Below, piece after piece: positions 46,345 to 59,065 of a DNA stretch of 64,000 nt. The stretch comes from Cristatella mucedo (Eukaryota; Bryozoa; Phylactolaemata; Cristatellidae): the NCBI GenBank assembly GCA_009760855.2, contig WPIO01000232.1:1-64000 (forward strand), read 5' to 3'. Position numbers and translations under genes: made by a program. Position 1 is the first letter of the stretch, and each line of letters opens with the position of its first letter. The notes under the pieces were generated by a model. That model did no database searches and was not told where the DNA came from. It saw only the letters and a program-made list of their open reading frames with translations.

Positions 46345-46431
46345 CTTATTTTTCCTTGAGAGCGATCAGTACTATTTTCAATTTCATACATGAATACGCA
46401 GTGTATTTTATAGTACATAATAATATCTTTT

Positions 46432-46662
46432 TTAGCGGGCCTGAGCTGCTACTTCCATGCTACTCACTACCTTAACTGCTCTCTTGACTCTGCTATGCTT
46501 TCCTCTTTCTCTTTCTTGAGTAAGACGAAGTCTGTTGGCGATCGAATGCGTAGCGAAAGCCGCTAAGGCTGTGCTCTATGCAAAACTCTCCTGCGTGACA
46601 CCCACATAGTCTTTATGACTTGTGGAGCAACAGACGGAGATACGTTACATTACATTACACAT
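46432..46662 (+). mobile_element. LINE A 3' end
   Basis: GGCCTGAGCTGCTACTTCC through CTCCTGCGTGACACCCACAT to a GTTACATTACATTACAC tail. Confidence 0.85.
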
Positions 46663-46792
46663 TTTATAAATACATTTATCATTCTTTGATTTTTAAGACC
46701 TTATTAGTAATTTTCAAATTTTTCTAATGCTTTATCACGGCTAAGTCTAACGTTTGGTTTTCAATTTTTATGGCTTCCCCTATTTTGTGCAG

Positions 46793-46845
46793 CCTTAGAG
46801 ACATTGTCGGCAATCTAGTTGTACGTGCCCAAAATGCTTTCAGAA
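46793..46845 (+). CDS. Candidate cytoplasmic exon of the lectin gene
   Basis: A strong acceptor, CTTCCCCTATTTTGTGCAG|, precedes 53 bases open only in the phase left by exon 39357-39396. They encode LRDIVGNLVVRAQNAF. The possible donor (AGAA|GTTAAT) is weak. The exit phase would fit the terminal exon at 52231. Confidence 0.25.
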
Positions 46846-46899
46846 GTTAATTGCCGGTAAAATATCCGAAGTAGTTGCAAATAAAAATCTCCTATAGAG

Positions 46900-47330
46900 G
46901 TTTACGTGGCGCTGAGTCTACTAGTTACTTTGAAAACGGTGCTATGCTAGAACATTTTATAAAAGTCGTGCCTTGGTTAGTAGCCATACATGTTTCAATG
47001 AATTCTTCACCAGTCAGGCCACACGTTTGAGTCCTGTAGTTGTAGATTCTTGATTGACCACTGTCAGTGGTGGTGATAGCTGAAAGACTATCAACCCCAT
47101 TTGCATAAATAAGGCTGTTAAATCAGCTTAATCATCGAACAAATGAATATGACTCATGCTGTTTGTCCAGGTAACATGCCCGAAGTAGTTCACTGACGAT
47201 TTAGGCAGTAATTATATAAAAAAAGCTAACGTATCTTTAGTCAAATCAATGTTCGCCGTGCATAACCACTTTTATGTGACAATCCCTATTTAAAATACAC
47301 AATTTTGATTTAGACTTGAAAATTCATGCC
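46900..47330 (+). mobile_element. SINE3-type repeat, copy 2
   Basis: Counterpart of 14255-14660. It contains the SINE1-like tail module at 47060-47130 (ACTGTCAGTGGTGGTGATAG, AATAAGGCTGTTAAATCAGC). Confidence 0.6.
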
Positions 47331-48039
47331 TAACTATTTACCTCTACCAAATACTGAGAACGAATGTCTCTCGTCAATATATTGTCTGCAAAATAAATCC
47401 GAGTAACAATATTTTAAAATAAAGATTTTTCAAGACGATTTAGGCCACTTCACCCACCATCAGTAAAAAGCTAATTACTTTCAGGAGACAATCGTAATAT
47501 TTCATCTGTGTATTTTATTATTTTGAAAGTGATTAATCTGATTTATAAGCAAGTGTAAACGACATCTATTTGCTGTTAGTGTGTCACCATCATTGCTACG
47601 TACAAGTGAAGTGCCTTTCTTATATCAAGCTTCTAACGCTAAACTTATTAGTACCTAAATAAGAATATAATAGGCTCTTATAGTGGCTTACTTAGGAAAT
47701 ATCTGTCACAATTTTAGATTCACTTGCACATCTGAGTTATTACACTATGATAAAAAATGATGTAGAGAGAACCGCTTGGTGAATCAAATTGAATAATTTT
47801 TCAGGAACGTGAGAGATGGAGAGTGCAAACTTTAAAAGAGTTTTTTCTGGGCTCGAACACCAAAGCGAAAACAAAAAAGGATGCAGTAAATGATATTCAA
47901 TGGACGCACTTGTTTGACAACATTGGCTGTATTTTTTATTACGTGTCTCTGTGGATGAGTCAATTTGCATGCACGGCAAGTTCAAGCGGCCTATTTCAAT
48001 AAAATAGTGTAATGCCTACATATGTGATTCATTTATTTA
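47331..48039. other. No recognised feature
   Basis: AT-rich intronic or intergenic DNA without convincing frames or known repeats. Confidence 0.5.
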
Positions 48040-48222
48040 TTGAGCCGTAATGGCTCACTAAGTAATGAGGTCGCTTTACACGTCCTTGGTATCAAGGTCG
48101 TGGGTTCGAATCCCGCGTTGGGCGATCTTTTATCGCCATTGCAAGCCGTGGTGGTAGCCGTAAAGGCTCTGCTGTCGCTATACAAAAGGAGGCTGTTAAA
48201 GTAGCTAGTATTTTTTTATTTT
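48040..48222 (+). mobile_element. SINE1 copy
   Basis: GAGCCGTAATGGCTCACTAAG head, B box GGTTCGAATCC at 48103, and a full tail to CTAGTATTTTTTTATTT. Confidence 0.9.
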
Positions 48223-48364
48223 ACAAATACCTATTATCCGCAAGCGTTCAAGCATGTATACAATAGCTCGTAATAGCTTCGATGTAGCATCTCGGTCTCA
48301 TTTGTATGCATAAATCTTGAAAACAAAAGTTAAAACTTGTTACAGTCAAATTCAATAATATTGC

Positions 48365-49477
<1,113 letters not shown>

Positions 49478-49905
49478 ATTAACTGCTGGACCAGTTTCAG
49501 CCTCTTCGCGCCCTCAAGTGATGTGTGGACAATAAATTAGCTGTTCCATTCCTGTGCTTATAGACCGTTGAGGACAGAAGCTTCAGCTCTGCAGGTCCTA
49601 GACTGTGGAACTCTCTTCCACAATTCTTAGGCAACGACTACTACTCTCCTGCTGCCGACTATGGCTCATCCCTTTCAGCGGTCCTGAGCTGCTACTTCGA
49701 TGCTACTCAACTTCTCTCCGGACTCTGCTATGCACCCCACTTTCTCTTTGTTGCGTGAGACGAAATGTGTTGGCTACCGAATGCCTACAGAAAGCCTCTT
49801 AGGCTGTGACTGAGCTATACAAAACTCTCCTGCGTAACACCTACAATAGTCTTTATGACTTTACGGGTTACAGACGGAGGTAAATTACATTGCATTACAT
49901 TGCTG
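49478..49905 (+). mobile_element. LINE A 3' end
   Basis: Starts directly behind the LINE B tail with CTGGACCAGTTTCAGCC and runs to a TTACATTGCATTACATTG tail. The coding remnant is broken. Confidence 0.8.
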
Positions 49906-50449
49906 TTGTGGGACATGCGACTTCAGGTGGATTCACTACAACCTCGTAGCAGTGTACGCAGCCAACTGAGACTCATCGACTCATAGACCGTAGCTCAAGA
50001 AGAGTGAGTTGCGATCAGGCTCATGCTTCATATTCTGACCTGATCGTAAGTCACAAATAATTCTAGTTGCATAATTAGATATCATGCTGCTGCTAAGCCT
50101 TGGCTAGTCGCAGCTATTTCTTAAAGTCCGTTCGACTCCTAGTCAGCAGCTGGGCTCAAACTTCGTAACCATGGAGCATTGCAGTTCGACGTAAGCTGTT
50201 TCCCTGCTTGTTGCAAGCTGGCTGCAGCCTCCTCTAGATCCGAGGACAGAAGAAGATTTAAGAAGACTGGCTTCTTGCACTCAAGCCATTAGCGATTGCG
50301 ACTACCGTGAGGCTGCCTTAAAAAAAACATTCGCAAGCCAGGGCTTACCGACGATTGTCATAGACAGTAGATATCGACCAGGGTGCTGGCCTTCTTATTG
50401 TGCTAGGCTAGCAGCCAAGTATTGCCAGTCAAAAAGAAGTGTCACAGCA
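49906..50449. other. Unassigned, possible 5' region
   Basis: More GC-rich than its surroundings, with no recognised repeat. It would be the promoter or 5' untranslated region if the exon at 50450 is real. Confidence 0.3.
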
Positions 50450-50565
50450 ATGGCAGCAGCGACCAAACGGCAGGGGCCGAGTGGCTGCGACCAGAGCAGC
50501 AGCAGCAGCAGCAGTCAAGCAGCAGCAGTTGTGCAGCCAGAGCAGCAGCTCAAGGCCGTGCAAAG
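50450..50565 (+). CDS. Candidate first coding exon with AGC repeat
   Basis: The ATG at 50450 has a purine at -3 and G at +4. The frame (MAAATKRQGPSGCDQ, a Ser run encoded by six AGC codons, then VVQPEQQLKAVQ) ends at a consensus donor, CAAAG|GTAAGT, in phase 2, and meets a stop right after the donor. This pattern suits a first exon of a Ser/Gln-rich protein. No domain is recognised, and a downstream partner was not established. A CAG/AGC repeat can produce open frames by chance. Confidence 0.3.
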
Positions 50566-51062
50566 GTAAGTCAGAGCATCGGCAGCTGTCCATGTTGTTG
50601 CTATCGATAGCTTACTTGCAGCTCACCTGCGAATGGGGCTAGCCCGAGCCGCTTGGATAGGTACTATAAGCCTAGCTACTCCAATCTGCAAACAAGCTTT
50701 CAGGCAATCGGTATTTGCCTTCGCGAAAAGCTACTTACAAACGGCAGCACCATCAGCCTTAGGCCGGTGCAGAGATCGAAGCCCTACGTCGAACTAGGCT
50801 CTGCAGACTCTCTTGATTGTTAGCATTCCAGTCAGTACGTATTTGTGCAGCCTGAGCAGCCTACTTGAGTGGAGAGCTAAGTATCCTGGGCCACTGCAGG
50901 TTACTGCAACTATAGTTAATGCTGGCTCACCAAGCCTCTTGCCATCTGCTAATCGATCACATCATTCCAGTGTAGTACGATCCGAGAAGTCAAGACCGGC
51001 AGGAAGTACTGGCATTCGCGTTGTGTTTGACCTACGAATAGCCATCGCCTCGTTGAAAATCC
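50566..51062. other. No confident feature
   Basis: It contains a 104-codon frame (50813-51127) that runs into LINE B and resembles no family I know. Confidence 0.35.
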
Positions 51063-51645
51063 TGATGTTGCCACATTACTCCACTTCTCGCCGACCTGCA
51101 CTGGCTACCAGTCAAGCAGCGGGTTGACTTCAAGGTTTTGTAGCTCACTTTTAGGTCTCTTCATTCTATGGCTCCAGCCTATCTCTCAGATATACTACCC
51201 CATCAGGCCAAGCGTCGTACCACCCGCTTTTCGGAATCCAACAGTCTACAAATACCTCATTCAAACCTTAAATCCTTTGGAGACCGTGCATTTAGTTCGT
51301 ATGCTCCCAAAGCCTGGAACTTCCTCCCGACCTGCGTCAGAACATCCCCTGACCTGACCACATTTAAAAGGAACTTAAAAACACACCTATTTAGGACAGC
51401 ATTTAGTGTGTCCCTGTGATTCGTCCTTGATATGCTTATGCGTGCTGACACTGTGCATGCTGCCACTAACCACATTTGCATGCTGACCCTGTGCATGTCA
51501 CCCCTAACCATGTTATTCATTTTGTTTGTTTTTCAAGCATGATTTTACTTACCATTCAATTGCATTTCACTTGGCAGCAAATGTAAAGCGCCTAGAAAGA
51601 GATTAAGTTCTCTACTGGTGCTTTATCAAGTGTATTATTATTATT
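51063..51645 (+). mobile_element. LINE B 3' part
   Basis: GTTGCCACATTACTCCACTTC through LSDILPHQAKRRTTRF, LKSFGDRAFSSYAPKAW and HLFRTAFSVSL to the hairpin and a TTATTATTATT tail. Well preserved. Confidence 0.88.
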
Positions 51646-52230
51646 AATCAGCATACAAGGATTTTACATACTACACCTTGCAAGTGAATCAATAACCCAT
51701 GGTTAATGGTAAAAGCAGTATAAAGCTTAGACTGTCACGCATGTAAAAGCTAAGTGGTAGAAACTTGGAGATAGTGATTATTAGGACCTCTGGTAATATA
51801 GTGCATTCAATCATGCACAGTTAAGCTAAATTAATTGTCACATGGACACATGGATAGTTGAGCAGAGTACGTGCAGTGTACGTCTTTGCGTTAGTCTGAG
51901 ACGGCAAATTTCAGTCATTTTAGATAGCAGCAGAGGCGAGCCAGTTCTTGACTTTCGATGCATAGGAAACGACGTTCCGGTCACCGTGTGATCTCAATTT
52001 CATTTTAACTATCTAAAATTGTAGGAAGAAAAATCAATAAAAAGGACCGTGGTAGGCAGCAGGAAAAATTCCATGATCTAACAAGAATACTTCCAAGTGG
52101 GCATGGCATTCCATGCCTTTACAGAGTGAACGCTCCAGTTTTCAGCATACTAATAGTTATATTTGGTTACTTCTAAGTACTTTTTGTTCTATTACTTATA
52201 TTGTTTAGCTTACTTAATTCTCCTCCTTAG
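51646..52230. other. No recognised feature
   Basis: AT-rich. The last 60 bases form a long pyrimidine-rich run ahead of the acceptor at 52230. Confidence 0.4.
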
Positions 52231-52322
52231 CCATTGTGCCTTCAGTTTCCCGGCCTCCGTACGTGGATGTCATGACTGACAGGCTTCACGACGTCTCTTC
52301 ACTTGAGGACATTCTAGAATAA
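52231..52322 (+). CDS. Candidate terminal exon (cytoplasmic tail, lectin gene)
   Basis: A strong acceptor, CTTAATTCTCCTCCTTAG|, is followed, in phase 1, by IVPSVSRPPYVDVMTDRL and HDVSSLEDILE, then TAA at 52320. AATAAA overlaps the stop, and no further open codons follow. An acidic C-terminus with a Tyr-x-x-Val motif would suit a receptor tail. The phase fits the membrane exon or the candidate at 46793. The distance to the lectin domain is 29 kb, so linkage is only inferred. It might instead end another gene. Confidence 0.35.
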
Positions 52323-52742
52323 AATAGAAGTCAAAAGGCACTTGTTCCCAGCTGCATATGCTCCGCCATCATGAATAGTTCTTTACCTGCTCGCGAGACG
52401 AAATTGGGCATGTTCATGCCATTCCAAGTGACTTGTCCTTGGATGACAGCATCGCCTCGTCTGTCAATGCTGCTAAACGAACATTGCCAGAATCAGGGCT
52501 TGCTTAGATAAGGCTGTTATGCCAAACTCGATCAATTCTGACAACTTTTTCTGGATATTTGCTATTTCTCTTTCAAGAGTGCACACAAGAAATCCTTGGC
52601 TCATTCCTCCCATCCTCGGCTGACTTTACTCCACACATTTCCGGCTGACCGATCAGACCTTTTTCATTCCCTTTTTCAAACTAAACGGTGCTGATGATTT
52701 TTGAGTATGGCCGTCTTTTATGCCGTCCTTATCCATTCACAA
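52323..52742. other. No recognised feature
   Basis: Possible 3' untranslated region of the preceding candidate exon. Confidence 0.3.
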
Positions 52743-52888
52743 AATATAGTTCAGTTGTATTGCACCCTAAGAGAACTGAAACTCTGTATTCAGGTGCTTC
52801 ACATATGCCACGGGGCTTGAGCTCATGACCTCGGCCAGACCTCGGTCACTCGGCACACTTTAACCACCGGGACGAACCATCTCGGCCA
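52743..52888 (-). mobile_element. SINE2 copy
   Basis: TTGTATTGCACCCTAAGAGA tail, GGGGCTTGAGCTC damaged B box, and AACCACCGGGACGAACCATC head. Confidence 0.8.
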
Positions 52889-52946
52889 GGATTACAGCAA
52901 GGTAAATAACATCGTCGTTAACTAGTGGTTAAATAAAATTAAATCC

Positions 52947-53113
52947 TAGCTGATTAAACAGCCTCTTTTGTATAGTAACAAAAGAGCCTTTACGGCAATC
53001 ACCACAGCTTCCAGCGGCAATAAAGGATCGCCCACTGCAAGAATCGAACCCACAACATCGGGACCGAGGTCTTGAAAGCAGCCGCCGTAGCTAGTGTGTC
53101 ATCACGGCTCACG
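52947..53113 (-). mobile_element. SINE1 copy
   Basis: The tail CAGCCTCTTTTGTATAGTAA, the B-box complement GAATCGAACCC and the head GTGTGTCATCACGGCTCAC are all present. Confidence 0.85.
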
Positions 53114-53194
53114 TTTGCTATTTCTTGAAGCTCTGCAGCCACCCCATCATGGCAGCAAGCCAGATTAGCAAGCCTATGCTGCTTGCAAGCTGGG

Positions 53195-53337
53195 GCCCTG
53201 ATAGTCCAGGAGTTCTAGTGCTCCTTCTTCTGCGACCAAGGTCGTGGGTTTCTCTGCTGTGTGCAAATGCAAACGCAGGTAAGAGCCGCTAAGGCTCTTC
53301 GACTGGTATAAAAATGAGGTTTTTAAATCAGCTTATA
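53195..53337 (+). mobile_element. SINE1-like copy, diverged
   Basis: GACCAAGGTCGTGGG, TAAGAGCCGCTAAGGCTC and GTATAAAAATGAGGT keep the order of a SINE1, but the B box is lost. Confidence 0.55.
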
Positions 53338-55720
53338 TATAGAAAGAGAGAGACGCTACTTGGCTACAGCAACTCTCTCCAACGGACTCGCTGCAGGCAC
53401 TTGGTTAGCAGCATTGTCAGCTAGTAATTTCTGGGCATTAGTCGAGCAATCGCGGGCACTATTTCATTGCAATCATAGCGTTAATAGGAGCATCTGTGCT
53501 CATGTCGCTAAGAAGTATTCGGAAGTCACACTGCTCGATAGCAAACAGTTTTCGAAAGCTTTTCGCGCGCACCAATGACGCGGATGGCCCGCTCCGTGCT
53601 TGCCCAGGTGCGAGGCTTAGACTCTCGAGTTTAGCTTAGCTCGACTCTGCCGATGTAGGCGTGCCGACCGCCTAAAATAGATGGCTACCTTTTGATTTAT
53701 CCCCGACAGCACTTGTTTGCTCGCTCACTTCGAGCCAGTAGCGATTGTTTTGCTATTTGCCCTCCTCATACTGCACTGCACGGTGGCCAGAATAGTGAAG
53801 GCATCGCTCGGCCGATGCACTGGCATTGTTCGGCAGGCAGAAGCTGGGCGGATCACGCACTCGCCATGCACCAGCCGAAACCTATTTGGCACGCCTTCCT
53901 TTCGACCTTGTCCGGCTCGCACCAGCTTTCTACTGCTGCTGCTGGTCGTTTTCCTGCGCCCTCGTCGATGAGGCGAGAAGGCTAGCTTTCCATTAGCTGA
54001 AACAGGAAGAGCCTGCGCTTTCAGCCTCTCCTACCTGTTGGAGGTAGCGAGAATCTGGAGGTTTCTCTCGCTTGGCGACGGATCTCGTGATTATTCGCTA
54101 GCGGCGTCTTTCTGGTGCATTCGCTTCCAGCAGGCTCTTCAAGTGTAGTCGGTACTGAATTTTGCTCGTTTACCTTAACAATAATTCTCACAAATCCTTT
54201 TTTTCAGTGCCAGTTACCGGATGCACGCTGGATGCACTCGAAGCTGCTATCAATCTGTTCAGTGGTCTGGTTGTAGCCTCAGAGCACTGTACCTTGGGAC
54301 CCGCTATATTGCTCGCTATTTGAAGACCGAATGTGGCCGGCTGTTTTTCTGAAGACGCGACCTCGCTGCAAGGATATGCATGAACTAGTGGAATTTTATC
54401 AACATGGACTTTCGAATTCAGTCGGGCCCACTGCAGCCGCCAGGAGCAGACATGCTGTGAAAGAAGTCAGCGGAAAAAGAAGTCAGAAGTTGCTAGCGAC
54501 TCCGATCGGCTTACAGAGCGAAACCGATTGAGAGAAAAACTGTCACTGTATATCAGCGGCTGTGCTTCGCTGACCTGTGAACTGGCTGCTTGCAACGAGT
54601 TGCATTAAAGCATCTAAAGCACAGACGGTGATAAATACGCAATTCTTTGCGTCTCTGCGAGTTTGGTTTTGCTGATGCCAAAAATAATACTCGTAACGAT
54701 AATACATTTGTATAGCACCCTCAGAGATCTGCATCTCTGCTTAGGCACTTTACTGATGCTGTATAGAAAGCCTTACCAAAAGCTTGAAGGTAAATCGCTG
54801 GCTCCTCACGGCATGCCAGTCTTTGCAGCTAGGCGTGTTGGGAGAGTCAGCAGGTCAGTGCACGTGGTGCTCGTGCGAAGCTGCCTGAATTAGTGAAGGT
54901 GATGCAGACGTGCAAGGTACTAGCTTGCACGTTCCCAATAAATTTCTTTCTTCTCCCGCCCATTTCCGGATTATTTAAGCCTTAGAAACAGCTCAATCGC
55001 TATCGACGGTTGAAAAGAGTCTGCACGGATGCTGTTTGATTTTGTTCTCAGCTCAAAGATACAACGCTGATACAGCACATATGCAGCAAAGATAAAATAA
55101 AAAAATGCTAAGACAACTGTTTCGAAAAGCCAGTAATAATGCCAAAGCCCACAAAGCTATTTACGTGAGACTGACCGAACTGAGAGTCTGAAAAACGCTG
55201 TGTGATTGTTGTTAAAATTAAAACTACAAAAGCTTGACCACAATTTTTGGAACAAATTTTGCTTCAGGCCGTTCTCGCACATACGACGAAATTTTGTTTC
55301 TTGAACTGAGGGAATCGATTCAAAATGTTTTTTGAAACCCATTATAGCGTTATCAGTAAAGTCGACATGCGGATCTCACGGCCTCACTTTGCCTTACCTA
55401 TTCTCCAAGTATCGGTCGGAAGCAGCAACTGTGAATCTCTTGTTCCATTTCAATAGCATGAAAACGTCGGTCGGTTTTCATCGGTGGGACTCTGGCTCGG
55501 CTCCCATCGCGACGCAGCGCGTTAGTCCATTGAGTATCCGGTGGCGCTCATGCGGCACCCAACAGACATCGGACGAGCATGGCCGACGAGCTGACCATTT
55601 CTCAAGCAGCCCTTTGTCAAGACTGCGCCTGGCTACTTTTTCATCTAACATGAGACAATCAGCACGAAATTAGCTAGCGCCTGTAGGCCGGCAGGTTTGT
55701 TTTATGATTTATAATAATAG
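53338..55720. other. Relatively GC-rich DNA without a recognised gene
   Basis: Several frames of 60-113 codons lie here (53360, 53692, 54331, 55332 on plus) but none shows a domain. A strong acceptor, CACAAATCCTTTTTTTCAG, ends at 54207. The phase left by the candidate exon at 50565 is then open for about 45 codons. This is noted as a possibility only. A SINE2/LINE B hairpin tail fragment lies at 54700-54755 on the minus strand. Confidence 0.35.
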
Positions 55721-55772
55721 CACATTTGGATAGTTCTCTCAAAGAACTCAATCTCTTTATAAGCGCTTTACG

Positions 55773-55811
<39 letters not shown>
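55721..55811. repeat. LINE B/SINE2 tail fragment and (TA)n
   Basis: AACTCAATCTCTTTATAAGC at 55747 is the antisense hairpin tail. CACACACACATATATATA continues as TA repeats to 55811. Confidence 0.7.
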
Positions 55812-55814
<3 letters not shown>

Positions 55815-55955
55815 TATAGCGCCATAATAGTGCTCGATCTTTATTCAGGCGCTTCACTTATACCACGGACTCGAGCCCACAACCTCGGCCATCAAATAGA
55901 TTTACCCTCACCTCGGTCGGAGCGAGCATCTTGATCACTGGGTGGAACCAGCGAA
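55812..55955 (-). mobile_element. SINE2 copy
   Basis: TTGGTATAGCGCCATAATAG tail, GGACTCGAGCCC B box at 55866, and CACTGGGTGGAACCAGCG head. Confidence 0.85.
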
Positions 55956-55959
55956 TAAG

Positions 55960-56520
55960 CTGTTGAAGAATCATGGTCATACGGTTTGTGGTGGCATGCA
56001 TAATTCTAACAAGCATAGCATGATTAGAGGCGACATGCACAGGGTCAGCATGCAAATATGGTTAGGGAGGGGCAGCATACGCAGTGTTAGCAGGCTTAAG
56101 CATGCAAAGGACGTATCGCAAGGACCCGCAGAATGCGGCTATAAATAGATTTATGTTTAGCTTCATTTCAATTGTAGCCCAGTCAGGAAATCTCGCAGCG
56201 CCAGTTGGACGTGAGTTCCAGGCTTTGGGCGTGTGCAAACTAAGGGCACGGTGTCCAAAAGATTTGAGGTTCGAACGAGGTGTAGCTAAACAGGATTTGA
56301 TTCAAGAAATTAGGTGGTGGATACCTTTACTGGTGGGAGAGCAAATTGCGAAAGTTAAGTTGGGGTCAGAGAGTGAAAGAACCTAAAAGTGACTGAGAGC
56401 ACCTTAACTCGATGGGCTGATGGATTGAGAACCAGTTCAGGCTGGCAGAAAGGGGTGTGTTGGCTAGAAAAGCTATCAGCTAGATCAACTCAAGGATCAC
56501 CAGGTTAGGAGCTATCCTGG
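55960..56520 (-). mobile_element. LINE B fragment, antisense half of an inverted pair
   Basis: GCGACATGCACAGGGTCAGC at 56030 through the C-terminal coding region (decayed) to about 56500. Confidence 0.7.
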
Positions 56521-56524
56521 TTTC

Positions 56525-57215
56525 GTTAAAGGGGATAGTTTTGTGACATTCCGTCTTGACTTCTTTAATTTACTGCTTGCTGGTCTGCCGGCCTATGCAC
56601 TCAGGCGCTTACAGCCTTTGCAAAACTCTGCAACTCTACTTGTCTGTCGTGGGCGTGGCGGTTGCCACATCACCCCGCTTCTCGCCGACCTGCAATGGCT
56701 CCCGGTCAAGCAACGCATTGACTTCAAGGTTTGGTCACTCACTTTAGGTCCCTTTAGGCTCTAGCCTACCTTTCAGATCTACTCCTCCATTAGGCTATGC
56801 ATAGTGCCAATTTCTTTCCGGAATCTAACTGAAACCCAATACCTCGTACAAATCTAAAATCTTTTGGAGACCGTGCTTTTAGTTTGTATGCTCCAAAGCC
56901 TGGAACTCACTCCCGACTTGCGTCACGACATCTCTTAACTTGTCCACATTTAAAAATAAGCTAAAAATACATCTAATTATTGCAGCATTGAGTGGGTCCC
57001 TGCGATTCATCTTTTACGTGCTTATGCATGCTGACACTGCATGCTGCCACTATGTTACCCTTAACTACGTTATTCTTTTTGTTTATCACGAACGATACCA
57101 CTAACCATTAGTTTATGCTTCCTTTGTAGCAAATGTAAAATGCCTAGAAAGAGATTTAGTTGTCTGAGGGCGCTATATCAAACGCATTACTATTTGTATG
57201 CATTTTTATTATAGT
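56525..57215 (+). mobile_element. LINE B fragment, sense half of an inverted pair
   Basis: FRLDFFNLLLAGLPAYALRR, HITPLLADLQWLPVKQRID, a decayed remainder, and the hairpin end at 57140-57175 followed by ATTACTATTTG. It faces the copy at 55960-56520 head to head. Confidence 0.8.
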
Positions 57216-57409
57216 TTATGGTAAAAAGCAGCATTTTTGGGTTTTACATCTGTGATTTATTAATCTTTTTATAGAAGCAAGACTGGGACTTGGCCAGGAT
57301 TCTCGTATGCTCTAAAGTAGTCTCTTTACGACTAACGATGGACAGTCAATCTTGGTCTTGTGTAGGCTATACTCAAGGTTTCTCCTACTAGACCTGGCTA
57401 GTTTAATAT
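57216..57409. other. No recognised feature
   Basis: Short unassigned stretch right of the LINE B tail. Confidence 0.3.
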
Positions 57410-59065
57410 ATGTGGTTGGCCATAAGCTGTCTGGGCAATATTGACAATGCGCTTAGCCAGAGGTGCAAACTTGTTAAACACATCAGGAATTGCAGTTTTT
57501 AGCATTCTACCAACGATAAAAGGTCGGACTGAACAGCAACGTTGAAGCCGATATTTTGCCTGAGCAGCATCGATGTTAAGGCTCTTGATGTTTTTTGATT
57601 CGCATCTAACTTTTGATGTAGAGAAGGGTATATACTATAGAAGACTGAATGAGATATGTATGCAATCAGTTAGGCATAACTTGGTAATATGGGGATGATA
57701 GCACTTCCCTCTCGAAGAATATTTGATAGGGTGTGTGACCCTTGGAGTGAGTGTGGTCATGCACATGAGCTACAAGAGAAAATGATTGGTTAGTGCTCGA
57801 AATTCGGCTCTTGAGGCGTCACTTTATCTATTGAAATGAATGATCAAATCACCGTTAAAAGGAAATTATCAATTTAGTGTACATAGAATTGAACGTGGTG
57901 CAGAGAAATCTGGGATAAAGGAGAACTTGATACCAGGGATGGAGGAGAAAGACAACTGCTGCCATTTGCAGCTGGCTTTCTGGGGTACTCAAAGCAAGAG
58001 ATTAGTTAGACTGCTTCAACTGGATTTCAAACGGTTTGAAACTGATGGAGGAATAATCGTCTATGGCAACTTGTTGTTACCACTTTGATTTATTTGAGGT
58101 GTATAAATGAAGAAGTAATCTTATGGGGGCGTCGGTTATGGTCTGGAGGTCAATCTATTTCAGCAACACGTCTCATCAAAGCAAACAGGTCAAGATTATC
58201 GTCAAAAGCACGTCTTGTATTATTACGGTGTTATTGCAAATTGAGCAAGATTTTCAAAGTCAAATGTTGAGACGGGCCATTAATGGTTATAGCAGGCCTG
58301 ATGACCACAGGGTCAGAGTTATTCTCGGCAGTGCTTGAGACAGATGTGGCTTGGCATGGGGGCTTGAGGCGCTGCTGGGAATACCAAGCTAGCAAGGCAT
58401 CCGGCCACCTCGGTCGTTAAGCTTAGGGTTTCTTTTAGAAATGATCAATTCACGGACCCTGGCCTCAGCAACCCCGATAGAGAGTGCATTTGAAACGACA
58501 GCGATATGACAATGGGTACGCATAGTCATATTCACTTGGTAGGTTACCAATAGTTGGCGAGTCTATGGCCCCAGGCCACGTGACGACACCGTTCTGGGCA
58601 AATGGACGCACAGCTTGAATGGATATGCGTTTTGATGTCCATAGTCATGTGACTTCTTAAGCCATACGGCCAAACAGCAAGCGGTTATGCTTTAAACAGG
58701 TTTTACCTGTTTTTGCTTCTGTAGACGATGCTTTCAAGAATTTCTTTTTTACGAAGAGATTACTGCAACTCTCTAGAAATGCTGGCAGTGCTTGCTGGTG
58801 GAAGGCGAGCTTCGAGGGCTCGACGTGGCGACATAACTTGTTGCTACAATTACATACAAACTTACGCTAGTAAAGTGAACAAGTGATCCGGTGGGTCTCT
58901 TCTGGTACACGGGTGCTTTCTATGACCCTGTGAATATGCTAACATCGGTAAAACATCCTTGCATATTTGGGCTATAGAGGTTGGCTCGTATGTCGGCGGC
59001 CATTTGCTGCACCACATAACCATCATCCATACTTGGGAACCATTGTCTGTGCCAGGCACTAATTT
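57410..59065 (-). pseudogene. Unidentified minus-strand coding-like fragments
   Basis: Three open stretches on the minus strand look protein-like. 59060-58925 contains WFPSMDDGYVVQQMAADIR. 58660-58490 contains ISIQAVRPFAQNGVVTWPG and a Cys-containing end (YRCRFKCTLYRGC). 57640-57410 contains LNIDAAQAKYRLQRCCSV and DVFNKFAPLAKRIVNIAQ. A weaker piece near 58230 reads DDNLDLFALMRRVAEID. They are in different frames and separated by stops. They could be exons of a minus-strand gene or a decayed element of a kind not otherwise present. I do not recognise the family. Confidence 0.3.

Noticed and set aside
53692-53985. Frames with a hydrophobic run (VAIVLLFALLILHC) suggesting a signal peptide
   Set aside because: Two overlapping plus frames compete, and no downstream exon or domain could be linked.
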